From: Cutibacterium porci
Lineage (GTDB): Bacteria; Actinomycetota; Actinomycetes; Propionibacteriales; Propionibacteriaceae
Length of the DNA: 64,000 nt
Direction: 5' to 3'
NCBI RefSeq assembly: GCF_009696315.1
Contig: NZ_VUMG01000001.1
Location: 186,001-250,000 of the forward strand
How positions within the stretch are numbered: the first letter of the stretch is position 1; each line of letters opens with the position of its first letter. A model generated the notes under the pieces. That model saw nothing but the letters and a program-made list of their open reading frames with translations, was not told the DNA's origin and did not search any database. Shown here piece by piece: positions 1 to 9,658 of this stretch. A program made the translations under genes and the position numbers.

Positions 1-1012
1 TGGCGAGAGCCTCGATCTCCGGGGCGGTCTCGAACATCTTGAGGTTGTCGCGCAGCCACTGGACCAACGATCCGGCGACGGCGATCGAGCCCTCCAGAGC
101 GTAAACAGTGGGCTGGTCACCGATCTTGTAGCAGACGGTGGTCAGCAGACCGTTCTCGGAGAAGATAGCCTCCTCACCGGTGTTCATGAGCATGAAGCAG
201 CCGGTGCCATAGGTGTTCTTCGCCATGCCCTTCTGGAAACAAGCCTGGCCGAAGGTGGCGGCTTGCTGGTCGCCGAGGATGCCCGAGATCGGGGTGTCGA
301 TCAGCAGGCCATTCTTGCGACCGTAGCCGTAAATCTCAGAGGAGGACTTGATCTCGGGAAGCATGGACTTCGGGATTCCCATGACCTCGCACATCGAGTC
401 ATCCCACTGCAGCTTGCGAACGTCCATGAGCATGGTACGGGAAGCGTTGGTCGGATCGGTGACATGTATGCCACCGTCAGTCCCGCCGGTCAGGTTCCAT
501 AGCACCCAGGTGTCCATGTTGCCGAAGAGCAGATCGCCTGCCTCGGCCTTCTCGCGAGCACCCTCGACGTTGTCGAGAATCCACTTGACCTTCGGGCCGG
601 AGAAGTAGGTCGACAGGCCGAGACCGCAGATGTCCTTGTAGCGGTCGGGCCCCTCGTCGCCGGCCAGCTCGTTACAGATCTTCTGGGTACGGGTGTCCTG
701 CCACACGATGGCGTTGTACACCGGCTCACCGGTGTTCTTGTCCCACACCACTGCGGTTTCACGCTGGTTGGTAATACCAACGGCAGCAAGCTGGTGGCGG
801 TTGATGTTGGCCTTGGTCAAGGCGAGTCCGACGACGTCGCGAACAGCCTCCCAGATCTCGATCGGGTCGTGCTCAACCCATCCGGCGCGCGGGAAGATCT
901 GCTCGAACTCCTGTTGGCCAACGGCCACAATCTGGCCAGAATGATTGAAGATGATGGCACGGGCTGAGGTGGTGCCCTCGTCAATGGCGAGTACAAACTT
1001 CTCGTCGCTCAT
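1..1012 (-). CDS. glpK: Glycerol kinase GlpK (3' end outside window)
   Basis: Cytoplasmic FGGY-family kinase that makes sn-glycerol 3-phosphate from glycerol and ATP. The reading frame is open from an ATG at 1012 to the window edge, so the C-terminal third or so is missing. Visible family signatures are the N-terminal phosphate-binding stretch ([12 protein letters not shown]), the ITNQRET and WQDTRT motifs of the sugar-kinase fold, and the [10 protein letters not shown] region. It lies 84 bases downstream of glpF on the same strand, so the two probably form a glpF-glpK operon. The divergent SorC-type gene is the likely regulator. The identification is firm; only the missing end cannot be assessed. 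Confidence 0.96.
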   Translation of the reverse strand, partial: MSDEKFVLAIDEGTTSARAIIFNHSGQIVAVGQQEFEQIFPRAGWVEHDPIEIWEAVRDVVGLALTKANINRHQLAAVGITNQRETAVVWDKNTGEPVYNAIVWQDTRTQKICNELAGDEGPDRYKDICGLGLSTYFSGPKVKWILDNVEGAREKAEAGDLLFGNMDTWVLWNLTGGTDGGIHVTDPTNASRTMLMDVRKLQWDDSMCEVMGIPKSMLPEIKSSSEIYGYGRKNGLLIDTPISGILGDQQAATFGQACFQKGMAKNTYGTGCFMLMNTGEEAIFSENGLLTTVCYKIGDQPTVYALEGSIAVAGSLVQWLRDNLKMFETAPEIEALA

Positions 1013-1096
1013 GTTTGTTGCCTTTCTTGTCTGCATTGACGTGTATGAAAGATTACGACGACTGCGCAATCAGCATGTCCTGCGAGATGCCCACAC

Positions 1097-1849
1097 TCAC
1101 CAGAAAATGATGTAGGTGAGGGCAGCCAGGACAGCACCGATCAGCGGGCCAACGACCGGGACCCAGGCGTAGCCCCAATCGCTGCCACCCTTGCCCTTGA
1201 TGGGCAGAACGGCGTGGGCAATACGGGGAGCGAGGTCACGGGCCGGGTTGATGGCGTATCCGGTGGGGCCACCGAGGGAGGCGCCGATGGAAACGATGAG
1301 CAGGGCAACGGCCAGCGGGCCGATCGTCACACCCTGAGTGAAGCCGGAGATGATGACCCACAGCACGAGGACCCAGGTGCCGATGACCTCAGTCAGGCAG
1401 TTCCAGAAGCCGTTGCGGATCTCAGGGCCAGTGGCAAAGGTGCCGAGCTTGAGGGCGGGGTCGCAGTCTTCGTCATAGTGCTGCTTGTAGGCCAGCCAGC
1501 AGAGGACAGCACCGACGAAAGCACCGGCGAACTGAGCAAGGATGTAGATGGTGATGTTGCCAGCCGTCGCCGGGATGCCAGGGGCCAGATCCTTGCCAGC
1601 GATGGCCAGACCGACGGTCACGGCCGGGTTCAGGTGTCCACCGGTCTTGTAGGCCGCGTAGACACCGAACATCACGCCGAAGCCCCATCCCCAGTTGATC
1701 TGGAGGGAACCGGGGGCGTTGCCGTGGCCCTTGCTCTTGGGAAGGAGGTTGTTGGCGACGACGCCACAACCCAGGAGAATGAGGATCAAGGTGCCCAAGA
1801 ACTCCGACCCGAAGATCGTTGCGGCGGGCACCGCAGTTTCGAGAAGCAT
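1097..1849 (-). CDS. glpF: Glycerol uptake facilitator (aquaglyceroporin)
   Basis: Integral membrane channel of the MIP family, 250 residues, the usual length. Both NPA half-helix motifs are present: GGHLNPAVTVG in the first half and YAINPARDLAPR in the second. The Asp after the second NPAR is the residue that separates glycerol facilitators from water-only aquaporins. About six hydrophobic segments are visible. It precedes glpK on the same strand and gives the cell its glycerol entry route. A 19-base inverted repeat sits 18 bases before its start codon and is a good candidate operator. In a skin-type propionibacterium glycerol would come from lipid hydrolysis; that ecological point is inference. 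Confidence 0.95.
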   Translation of the reverse strand: MLLETAVPAATIFGSEFLGTLILILLGCGVVANNLLPKSKGHGNAPGSLQINWGWGFGVMFGVYAAYKTGGHLNPAVTVGLAIAGKDLAPGIPATAGNITIYILAQFAGAFVGAVLCWLAYKQHYDEDCDPALKLGTFATGPEIRNGFWNCLTEVIGTWVLVLWVIISGFTQGVTIGPLAVALLIVSIGASLGGPTGYAINPARDLAPRIAHAVLPIKGKGGSDWGYAWVPVVGPLIGAVLAALTYIIFW

Positions 1850-1866
1850 GAGGACTCCTTCGTCGT

Positions 1867-1885
1867 GGTGTCATCCATTGACACC
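1867..1885. promoter_or_regulatory. Inverted repeat in glpF leader
   Basis: Perfect inverted repeat GGTGTCA-N5-TGACACC, ending 18 bases upstream of the glpF start. The size and position suit a repressor or activator site between the divergent glpF and SorC-family genes. The bound protein is unknown. Confidence 0.5.
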
Positions 1886-2005
1886 GGTTTACTCGCCGGT
1901 GGCGGTCGATCCCGTAGGATTTAGGGAACGGGGACCGTCGTCCCGCCCTTGTGGGGGTTGGACGTGGCTCAGTCAAACATCAACGGCCCCACAGAATCGC
2001 GATTC

Positions 2006-2019
2006 TGCACTTATGTGCA
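2006..2019. promoter_or_regulatory. TGCAC-N4-GTGCA site before SorC gene
   Basis: Perfect inverted repeat TGCAC-TTAT-GTGCA, 16 bases before the start of the SorC-family regulator. The same half-sites with the same 4-base gap recur at 18894-18907 beside the second SorC-family gene. This suggests a family-type operator, possibly autoregulatory. Confidence 0.4.
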
Positions 2020-2035
2020 TGGTAAGGGGGGAGGC

Positions 2036-2983
2036 ATGAACGAATTGTCCAACGATGTATGGACAGCTGCGTCCATGTATTACATGCAGGGCGAGACAAT
2101 GGATGCCATCGCCAGCCATCTCGGCACGTCCCGTTCAACGGTGTCTCGGTTACTCAAGCAGGCACGTCAGTCCGGTGTTGTGCGCATCACCTTATCGGAG
2201 CCGACAGGGTTGCGAAGTGGGCTGGACTCCACCCTGACCAGGATGTTCGGAGTCAACACCACAGTTGTCCCCGTGAAGTCAGGGACCACTGAAATCCATC
2301 GCCTCGATCAGGTCGCCAGGATCGCGGGGCAGATGGTGACAGACATGGTTGAGGACAATTCCGCCGTTGGTATCGCCTGGGGCACAACTCTCGACGCGGT
2401 TACTCACTATGTGGTGCCTAAAGACGTCAAGGGGGTCCGTGTTGTCCAGATGAATGGGTCGGCAAACCCTGCGAGTTCAGGAATCCCGTACGTCGGGTCG
2501 ATCCTGTCAAGGATGGCTGCCGCATTTGGTGGCGACGTTATTCATTTCCCGGTTCCGACGTTCTTTGATAGCGCATCAACAAAAGCTGCAATGTGGCAGG
2601 AACGTTCTGTCCAGGCCGTCCTCAAAGCACACCGAGAGCTCGATATTGCGGTTTTCGGTGTCGGAGCACTCGACAGCCCGGTTCCCTCTCACGTCTATTC
2701 GGCCGGTTACATTACCGATGAGGAAAAGGCGAATCTGGTGCATTCTGGGGTTGTCGGCGACGTCAACACGGTCTTCCTCAAGGCAGACGGCGCCTACGAT
2801 GTCGAATTCAATAAGAGAGCGACCGGATTAGCTCCCTTCCAATTGCAGCGCATACCACGTCGGCTTTGTGTCGTTGCTGGACGGGCTAAAGCCATCGGGC
2901 TGCTGGCTGCCCTCCGAGCCCGAGTCGCGACCGACCTCGTCGTTGATGACGCGACCGCCCGCGCTGTTCTCGACCTCATGTGA
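2036..2983 (+). CDS. SorC/DeoR-family sugar-binding regulator
   Basis: DNA-binding regulator of the SorC family, 315 residues from the chosen start. An N-terminal helix-turn-helix (MDAIASHLGTSRSTVSRLLKQ) is followed by the sugar-phosphate-binding domain with GIAWGTTLDAV and the C-terminal GRAKAIGLLAALRARVATDLVVDD stretch typical of the family (quoted in part as GRAKAIGLLAAL). The frame is open upstream to 1949. The ATG at 2036 is preferred because a strong GGGGGAGG ribosome-binding sequence precedes it. It is divergent from glpF-glpK, so it most likely senses glycerol 3-phosphate or a related phosphate ester and controls that operon. The ligand assignment is inference. Confidence 0.88.
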   Translation: MNELSNDVWTAASMYYMQGETMDAIASHLGTSRSTVSRLLKQARQSGVVRITLSEPTGLRSGLDSTLTRMFGVNTTVVPVKSGTTEIHRLDQVARIAGQMVTDMVEDNSAVGIAWGTTLDAVTHYVVPKDVKGVRVVQMNGSANPASSGIPYVGSILSRMAAAFGGDVIHFPVPTFFDSASTKAAMWQERSVQAVLKAHRELDIAVFGVGALDSPVPSHVYSAGYITDEEKANLVHSGVVGDVNTVFLKADGAYDVEFNKRATGLAPFQLQRIPRRLCVVAGRAKAIGLLAALRARVATDLVVDDATARAVLDLM

Positions 2984-3053
2984 GACCGCGTCTCGTGGTT
3001 CCCATGCCGAACTCCCGCAGCTCGTCGGCCGCGGGAGCCCTTGCCTACCGAGA

Positions 3054-4463
3054 TCAGGACTTAGCCGTTCCCATGGTGACGTCAACGGTCGCCTCTTTGG
3101 AGCCACGAATGTAGCTAATTTTCGCCGTCTGACCGGCTTTGAGCGACCGAACAAGACCCACTAAGGATTCCCCCGAGGGTATTTCCGTATCGTCAATTTT
3201 AGTAATAACGTCGCCTTGACGCAGACCAGCCTTATCTGCAGCCGAGTTCGGCGTTACCGACGCGACCCCGGCCCCCCGAATCTTGACGTTAGATTCCACC
3301 GCATCAGCGTCACGAACCGAGATACCTAGGAAGGCGTGGGTGGCTTTACCAGTCTTAACAATTTGGTCAGCAATCGACTTCGCCAAGTTCGCAGGGATGG
3401 CGAACCCGATGCCAATGTTGCCCGATTGGGAACGGTCAGACGACGGCAAACTAGCGATCGAGGAATTGATACCCACAAGTTCGCCGTTTGCATTGACCAG
3501 CGCACCTCCGGAATTGCCCGGATTAATCGCGGCACTTGTCTGAATAGCATTGGTGACGACGACCCCCGACGAAGAGTCACGCGACCCTAGCAGGTCACCC
3601 GAATCATCGCCGTTTGTAGTCGTGACTGGGCGGTTAAGAGCGGAGACGATTCCGGTCGTCACTGATCCCGACAGACCTAGCGGGTTACCAACCGCCATAA
3701 CCGGAGCCCCCACCGTCAACTTACTGGAGTCAGCGAACCTGATCGGCTTCATAGATGTGGGCGGATTCGTCACCCGGATGACAGCTAGATCAGTTGATGG
3801 GTCAGTGCCGACCACTTTGGCGTCATAAGTCTTGTTTCCCACAGATACCGTCAGCTGCCCGCCGGACGTGGCCCCGGAGACGACGTGGTTATTCGTGACG
3901 ATGTTGCCGTTGGAATCGATGACGACGCCAGACCCTTCACCACCCCCGTTACTAGTAGTCACGGTAATGGAAACCACTGAGTTCGAGATTGCCGATGCAG
4001 TGGCCGTCCAGTCCGGGGCTGAAGACGAGCCCTGGACGACCTTAGTGACGGTATTCGGGGTGGCGGAAGCTGCGGTCACGACCGGAGCGTCATTTTTTGT
4101 CAGCGAACGATCGACGAGGCCACCTGAAACCCCGCCCACGGCCGCGGCCAACACCGCCGCGAGGACAATAGTCCCGCCCCGAAAGCCTTTGCGGCCGGAA
4201 TACGACGGGGACTGCGGCGAGTCGGCATTTTTGTCACCCAAGTTCGGATCGGTAGCGGTAGGCCGCTCAGATGATTCCCACACCTGCCGTTGCGTAGCGG
4301 CTGAACTTCCCAATCCCGACCCGGACCCGTCGCTGCGTGACCAATAAGATTCATGTGCCCAGTCTTGGGCCTCCGGGTGCGAAGGGTATCCGCCCTCGCC
4401 GCTGGCATTCCGGAAAGAGTTGGTCTCATGGGGCTCTCGGGGATCATTCATCGACTCACTCAT
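3054..4463 (-). CDS. HtrA/DegP-like membrane-anchored serine protease
   Basis: Envelope quality-control protease, 469 residues. It has a hydrophilic, disordered cytoplasmic N-terminus (about 95 residues), one membrane span (GTIVLAAVLAAAVGGVSGG), a trypsin-like domain and one C-terminal PDZ domain. The catalytic triad is visible: His in VTNNHVVSG, Asp in DPSTDLAVIRV and Ser in NPGNSGGALVNANG. The PDZ part includes GVASVTPNSAADKAGLRQGD. The start at 4463 has GGGAG about 7 bases upstream. This architecture matches actinobacterial HtrA/PepD proteins. It converges on the SorC gene and has no obvious operon partner. Confidence 0.92.
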   Translation of the reverse strand: MSESMNDPREPHETNSFRNASGEGGYPSHPEAQDWAHESYWSRSDGSGSGLGSSAATQRQVWESSERPTATDPNLGDKNADSPQSPSYSGRKGFRGGTIVLAAVLAAAVGGVSGGLVDRSLTKNDAPVVTAASATPNTVTKVVQGSSSAPDWTATASAISNSVVSITVTTSNGGGEGSGVVIDSNGNIVTNNHVVSGATSGGQLTVSVGNKTYDAKVVGTDPSTDLAVIRVTNPPTSMKPIRFADSSKLTVGAPVMAVGNPLGLSGSVTTGIVSALNRPVTTTNGDDSGDLLGSRDSSSGVVVTNAIQTSAAINPGNSGGALVNANGELVGINSSIASLPSSDRSQSGNIGIGFAIPANLAKSIADQIVKTGKATHAFLGISVRDADAVESNVKIRGAGVASVTPNSAADKAGLRQGDVITKIDDTEIPSGESLVGLVRSLKAGQTAKISYIRGSKEATVDVTMGTAKS

Positions 4464-4885
4464 GACTCCCAGTTTCTACGATTCCGTCGAGGGTTTTCCG
4501 CATCGTACAAGGAGATCTGCTGTTGGCGGAGGCAGAATTGTGCCACGGTGTCACGCCCCTGACTGCCCCATCCGACCGTGGTCAGATCCACCATGGATCG
4601 CGTCAATCCCCAACCGGGAAATCCGCCGCCAGCCGACTTTGCCACCCTTCATCTCCACGGGAAGTGCTTAGGAAGGCCCCGACGCATTCACAAAGACGAG
4701 ATCGGAGAAGTGCACCTCCACTGCTGGGTTCTCCCCTCTTCCGGTGTACAGCCCAATTCGTGGGCGAGAGGCCGCCGGCATCGTCCACGTGGCGCCCCAC
4801 ATCCCATGGCGACCGTCATGGCTGAGAGCCAATCAGTAGAGGTACTCACCGCCATAGCCGACGTGATGGGCAATACGCAGCGATG
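4464..4885. other. Intergenic, nothing recognised
   Basis: About 420 bases between the htrA start and the end of the broken GH43 gene. Short open frames on both strands lack family resemblance and ribosome-binding sites. The region presumably holds the htrA promoter near 4464-4560. No hairpin or repeat stood out. Confidence 0.5.
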
Positions 4886-6471
4886 TCACACCCGCAGGTC
4901 GACCGACCACTGCCCCACCGTAATTGCGGAATCCATCAGCACCAGTGACCTCGCGTCCGTATTCGACGATGCGCGTTCCCTCGACAGCGACCTCGCCAAG
5001 GCCGATGCATCGCTTGATCCCGCCGGTCTCAGTGCCACGCGCATCTGCGGCCCATGAATGGTGACAACAAGAGTTCGCCACGATCCGTCCTTCGGGAACT
5101 CAGTTGACCCAGTCCACGAATCTCGTCTTGCCCTCGGCACACCGGAGTCCGCGTTCACCTCGACACTAACGTCGTCTGCCAGCTCTACAGAGATCGAGTT
5201 TTTCGGCAGCACATCCGCCTCCAGCCGCACGTCGTCCGTCGGAAGCCTCTTCCGTGAGACAACGACCTCGTGTTCGATATTCATGGCCTGGTTTACTTCT
5301 CCAGCATCAACCCGATGAGTATTGGTGAACTGCGACGAGGCATTCCACGGTTCTCCACCGAGTAAAGACGCTGTCACTGGCACGGGACTGGGTATATTAG
5401 AGGGTCCCGCACCACCGTTGACCATCGGCCAACCGTCAATCCACTCCAGGCGATCGACCAGGAGCGGACGTCGATTGGTCCCTCCGGCCTCCTCAAGCCA
5501 TGGCCGCGTCCGATCCAGTGCGTGGTAGCGGAGGTAATCCTGCCCTGACGAATCCGTGAAAACGGCGTTATGACCAGCACCGATCCACTTGTTACCGTTC
5601 TGGGTCACGACGATGTTCCCACCTGACTTCGCCGTCGTCATGGCGATGCCGTCAGCATCGAGGAACAAGCTTAATGGCGACTGGCCACGTTCCACAAAAA
5701 CTGAGTACCCAGTGCTCAGCCCGGCGCAACACTTCGCCGAGGACGCCATCAGATAGTACCCGTCACCATGTTTGACGACGTAGGGAGCCTCGTCCCGGCC
5801 AGAATGGGCAACCTGCACTGGTTTTGTCGCTAAAGATAGGCCGTCCGTAGCGGTTCGCGCGGCAAAAATCCCGCCATGGTACGAACCCCAGTAAAGGGTA
5901 ATGAGTACCGTCGGCATCCGTGAATCCGGTCGGATCAATGGTCGAGAACCACCCGTCGCGTCCATCGGAGCGAGGAGGGACGAGCGGCTCCGGTTTCACT
6001 GTCCATGGCCCTGTTGGCGAGGGTGCCGTCGCAACGCCGATCGCCGAGTCATTCTTCCCAGCGTTGAGAGTTGTCTCCGTCACTGCGAAGTAAAGGACAT
6101 ACCGGTCACCGATACGACGAACGTCCGGGGCCCAGACCCCGGCTTCGGACTGATCCAGTCGGGCATGTCCTCCGAGGTGAGAAGCGGTCCGACATACGTC
6201 CAGTACTGCCAGTCTCTTGTCTTGGCAACATGGCCTAGGGCAGGGATCCCGCCAGCACGCAGCGGGTCTGACGTCGCATAGACGTACCACCAACCATCCA
6301 CGCCCCCGATAGCTGACGGATCGGCCCAGGTGTCGGCAAAGCTACGCGACACTGGGTTGACGATCTGACCGGCAGCAATCGCCGGTTAGGCTCTAGCCGG
6401 TTACTGGCGTCACGGCTTATCACGATCAAACAGAGCCCCAGCACGAGCGTTGCGAGAGGCCTCGTCGACAT
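4886..6471 (-). pseudogene. GH43-type arabinanase/arabinosidase, frameshifted
   Basis: Secreted-type glycoside hydrolase family 43 gene split over three reading-frame segments. The ATG at 6471 begins a signal-like stretch (MSTRPLATLVLGLCLIVIS). The frame shifts near 6390 into a segment with FADTWADPSAIGG (the Asp of the GH43 base). It shifts again near 6140-6165 into GVWAPDVRRIGDRYVLYFAV, and a third time near 5898 into LYWGSYHGG and DEAPYVVKHGDGYYLM (Glu acid region). The last shift looks like one extra C in a CCC run. The remainder runs on as a beta-rich C-terminal domain to the stop at 4886. It is the last gene of the arabinoside operon. Either it is a decayed gene or the sequence has indel errors. 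Confidence 0.8.
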
Positions 6472-6478
6472 CACCTCG

Positions 6479-7309
6479 TCACCCCTTGAGGCCGGAGCTA
6501 GCAATGCCTTCGATGATGTACCGCTGCAAGACGACGTAGATGATGAGAACCGGGACAGCAGCCATCGTCGCGCCAGCCATAATGACGGGGTAATCAATTG
6601 TGTAACTGCCTTGCAGGCGGGTCAGACCGACTGGAAGCGTGAGATTCGTGTCACTGAACAACACATAAATCGGCCAGACAAAGTCATTCCAGTTGCCCAG
6701 AAAAGACAGGACAAGCAGAGTTGCCAAGGCTCCCTTGGCGTTGGGGAGCACGATCTTGAAGAAGGTCGTGAATGGCCCAGCTCCATCAATCCTCGCACTC
6801 TCCTCGAACTCTTTCGGCAGCGCAACGAAAAATTGTCTGAGGAAGAACACCCCAAAAGCTCCTGCGGTTCCCGGAAAGATAATCGCGGGAAGCGAGTCCA
6901 ACCACTGAAGCTTCGACATCAACTCGAAGTTCGGCATGAGGAAGATAAACCCCGGCACGAACATCGTCGACAGGACGATTGCGAATAGGACGTTCTTGCC
7001 AGGCAACCGCAGCCGGCCAAAGGCATAGGCAGCCATCGCAGCAAGCAAACAGGTCAGTACCGAATTGGCCGTTGCAGCCACAAATGAGTTCAGCACCCAT
7101 CGAAGAACCGGACTCGCATCATCTAGAAACAACAACTGCTGGTAGGCGCGTAACGTCCAGGTATGTGGAAGGAATGTGGCCGGAACTTGCTGTGCCTCAA
7201 TATTCGTCTTGAACGAGGTGAGGATCATGACCACGAGAGGCCCAAGGAAGATGATGGTAAGAATTACCATCACTACCCAGAACCACGGGTTTCTCCATGT
7301 CTTCCTCAT
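6479..7309 (-). CDS. Sugar ABC transporter permease (MalG type)
   Basis: Inner-membrane permease of the carbohydrate-uptake ABC family (CUT1), 276 residues with about six membrane segments. The cytoplasmic EAA loop that contacts the ATPase is visible as EESARIDGAGPFTTFFKIVLP. The start overlaps the end of the partner permease by 4 bases, indicating translational coupling. No ATPase gene is present in the cluster, which is common for CUT1 systems that borrow a shared MsmK-type ATPase encoded elsewhere. The context of GH51 and GH43 genes suggests arabino-oligosaccharides as substrate; this is inference. Confidence 0.93.
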   Translation of the reverse strand: MRKTWRNPWFWVVMVILTIIFLGPLVVMILTSFKTNIEAQQVPATFLPHTWTLRAYQQLLFLDDASPVLRWVLNSFVAATANSVLTCLLAAMAAYAFGRLRLPGKNVLFAIVLSTMFVPGFIFLMPNFELMSKLQWLDSLPAIIFPGTAGAFGVFFLRQFFVALPKEFEESARIDGAGPFTTFFKIVLPNAKGALATLLVLSFLGNWNDFVWPIYVLFSDTNLTLPVGLTRLQGSYTIDYPVIMAGATMAAVPVLIIYVVLQRYIIEGIASSGLKG

Positions 7310-8277
7310 GACACTTCGCCCTTCCTGGATCGGGCAATATAACGGAGCCGACGTCGACCCTTCGCCTCTTTATGATCGCGTGTGGCGTAATACTGCGCGA
7401 TTGAGATCACAATGAGAATAGCGGCAAGGATGTAACTCTCAGCAGCGGCCTGACCAGCACGGTTCTGGCTGAATCCCAGGTCAGTGATCACCATGATTGC
7501 GGTTCGTGTCGACTCAGCCGGGCCACCCTGGGTAATGGTGTAGGACTGGCCGAACATATTGGCACTGGCCAACACCGTTGTGACAAGAACAAAGATCAGC
7601 ACGGGACGCAGTCCTGGCATGGTCACGTACTTGAACTGCTGCCACTGCCCAGCACCGTCGATGGCAGCGGCTTCATATTGCTCCTGGGGGATATTAGCTA
7701 GACCGGCCATGTAAATCACTGCGTTGAACCCGATTGTCCACCAGACCGTGACACCAACCAAACCAATCCAGGCCCAGGGTTGGGAGGTGGTCCACTGAAT
7801 ATTTGAGTGAAAGATGGCATTCACTAGACCGAAGTTGCCGTCCAACAGGTATCTCCACATGACACCGATGACAGCGACACCGAGCACGTAAGGAGCAAAA
7901 AATATCGCCCGGAAGAACGTCCGCCCCGGAAACCTCATGTTCAGCAGAATTGCGAGCCCCAACGGAAGGATTACAAGGAAAGGTACGCTCGCCACCGTGA
8001 AGATACCGGTGTTTGCCATGCCTCGCCAAAACTGCTCATATTGCACCGATTGTGGGTCAAACAGGTCCGCATAGTTCTGCAATCCCACCCATGGACGTGC
8101 TGGGAGGGTGAAGTCCCAATCATGCAGACTGATCCAGATGCCATAAACCGCAGGGACGGCGACGAAAACCGTGAACACGACGAGGTAGGGAGCGAGGAAG
8201 ACCAACGCAACACCCGCAGAGCCCTCAACGCTCTTACGTCTCCTCCTTGCAGTTCCCCCCGCTGAGACCGACATCAC
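7306..8277 (-). CDS. Sugar ABC transporter permease (MalF/UgpA type)
   Basis: First membrane subunit of the CUT1 importer, 323 residues, with a leading transmembrane helix (VALVFLAPYLVVFTVFVAV) and five further hydrophobic segments. The EAA loop reads YEAAAIDGAGQWQQFKYVTMP. It pairs with the MalG-type permease encoded immediately downstream (4-base overlap) and with the binding protein upstream, whose stop it also overlaps by 4 bases. Such tight overlaps show that the three are co-translated. Confidence 0.93.
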   Translation of the reverse strand: MMSVSAGGTARRRRKSVEGSAGVALVFLAPYLVVFTVFVAVPAVYGIWISLHDWDFTLPARPWVGLQNYADLFDPQSVQYEQFWRGMANTGIFTVASVPFLVILPLGLAILLNMRFPGRTFFRAIFFAPYVLGVAVIGVMWRYLLDGNFGLVNAIFHSNIQWTTSQPWAWIGLVGVTVWWTIGFNAVIYMAGLANIPQEQYEAAAIDGAGQWQQFKYVTMPGLRPVLIFVLVTTVLASANMFGQSYTITQGGPAESTRTAIMVITDLGFSQNRAGQAAAESYILAAILIVISIAQYYATRDHKEAKGRRRLRYIARSRKGEVS

Positions 8278-9602
8278 CGATACTTCTTTCGGTTTTCCGC
8301 AAGAATTTTATCGGCTCTGTCGGCAGACTCCTTCAGCGTCGACTCAATTCCCCTCCCACCAAGCATGATCTCGTTGACAGCGCGATAGAACTCACCAATG
8401 ACATCGCTAATGCCAGGGACTGTTGGCGGAAACACCACGTCGTTAATTTGCTTGGCTAAGCTCGACTGGCCAGTCAGCTTGGCAAAACCGTCACTTTCGC
8501 GGACCGAGTTGCGTGCTGGAATCTGGCCACCCCTGGCCCACTCCAGCGATTGCTGGGAGACCCAATTGACGAACACTTTGGCAGCATCTGTACGGTTCGA
8601 ATTACCGTCGCGCTGCGTCGGGATCGTGAACTGGTGAGAGTTGGCCCAGACAGCCTTACGCTCGCCGATCTGCGGCAACGGGGCAACCCCCCACTCCAAG
8701 TCTTTGTTCTCATCCAAAGTGTTAAGCGACCAAATGCCATTCCAGTTGAAAGCGGTCTTGCCGTTCTGAAGGGCGACGAAGTCCGCATCCTGTGCAACCT
8801 TGGCTGGGGAATACCCTTGCTTCACCAGATCCATCCACCATGTCATAGCCTTGATGCCCGGCTCCTCATGCCACGTCGCGTGGGAGGCGTCTTCCGAGAA
8901 GAGTCCTCCACCAAACTGGGACACCAAGCTGTAGACGCTCATCCCGCCGGTGAACTGGAACGGTGATGCCCAGTGGCCAGCAAACCCCTTGGACTTGAGT
9001 ATCTCCAACGCAGACATGTACTCGTCATGGGTCTGCGGCGGCTTGTCGGGATCCAGCCCGACCTTGTCCATGACGGTGCTGTTGAAGAACAAGCCCATGG
9101 GATGGACGTCAAGCGGGATCGAGTACCGCGCATCGTGGTAGATTCCAGCCTCCCACGGCACCTTCGCAAAGTCGGAGCCCTTAAGATCAAGCGCCTTGGC
9201 AACATCGTCGAGAGGTTGGATGGATTTGCGGGCCGCCATGGTCGCCACTGAGTCAAGGTGGATGACAGCCACATTGGGTGCCTTGCCCGCCGTGACGGCA
9301 GTCGGGAGTTTCTTGTACAGATCGGTCCATTGCATGGACTGCATGGTGACCTTGATGTTGTCATGGCTGGAGTTGAAATTGTTGACTATCTTCTTCATAA
9401 AAGTGCCATCACCACCGGTGAAGCCATTCCAGAAGGTGAGCTCAACCTTGGGGCCGTCGTAGGTCTTTCCACCATTTCCCGATGTCTGGTCGTTCGCGGT
9501 GCCCCCGGCAGACTTGCCGCCACTGCAAGCAGCCAGGCCGACTACGGCACCAGCTGCCACTGCGCCGGAGAGGAATCCCCGCCGTGTCAGATTCTCAATC
9601 AT
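8274..9602 (-). CDS. Sugar-binding lipoprotein of ABC importer
   Basis: Family 1 extracellular solute-binding protein, 442 residues from the chosen ATG at 9602. The frame stays open to 9752, but the ATG at 9602 is preceded by GGGAAGGAAGA and starts a proper export signal. A twin-arginine-like LTRRGFLSG is followed by a hydrophobic stretch and a lipobox ending LAAC, so the mature protein would be lipid-anchored. The N-terminal LTFWNGFTGGDG segment is typical of maltose/oligosaccharide-type binding proteins. It captures the substrate for the two downstream permeases and follows the GH51 gene by 57 bases. Confidence 0.92.
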   Translation of the reverse strand: MIENLTRRGFLSGAVAAGAVVGLAACSGGKSAGGTANDQTSGNGGKTYDGPKVELTFWNGFTGGDGTFMKKIVNNFNSSHDNIKVTMQSMQWTDLYKKLPTAVTAGKAPNVAVIHLDSVATMAARKSIQPLDDVAKALDLKGSDFAKVPWEAGIYHDARYSIPLDVHPMGLFFNSTVMDKVGLDPDKPPQTHDEYMSALEILKSKGFAGHWASPFQFTGGMSVYSLVSQFGGGLFSEDASHATWHEEPGIKAMTWWMDLVKQGYSPAKVAQDADFVALQNGKTAFNWNGIWSLNTLDENKDLEWGVAPLPQIGERKAVWANSHQFTIPTQRDGNSNRTDAAKVFVNWVSQQSLEWARGGQIPARNSVRESDGFAKLTGQSSLAKQINDVVFPPTVPGISDVIGEFYRAVNEIMLGGRGIESTLKESADRADKILAENRKKYR

Positions 9603-9658
9603 GCTGTGTTCTTCCTTCCCTGTCGGCCAGATCGACATCGATCCACCCGTTCCGACAA

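Noticed and set aside
1214-1924. 236-codon open frame on the plus strand across glpF
   Set aside because: It is the antisense shadow of glpF. Its composition (Gly, Asp, Glu and Ala runs) is typical of reading GC-rich genes backwards and no family is recognised.
3832-4347. 171-codon plus-strand frame across the htrA gene
   Set aside because: Lies wholly antisense to the well-supported protease, with no ribosome-binding site or domain.
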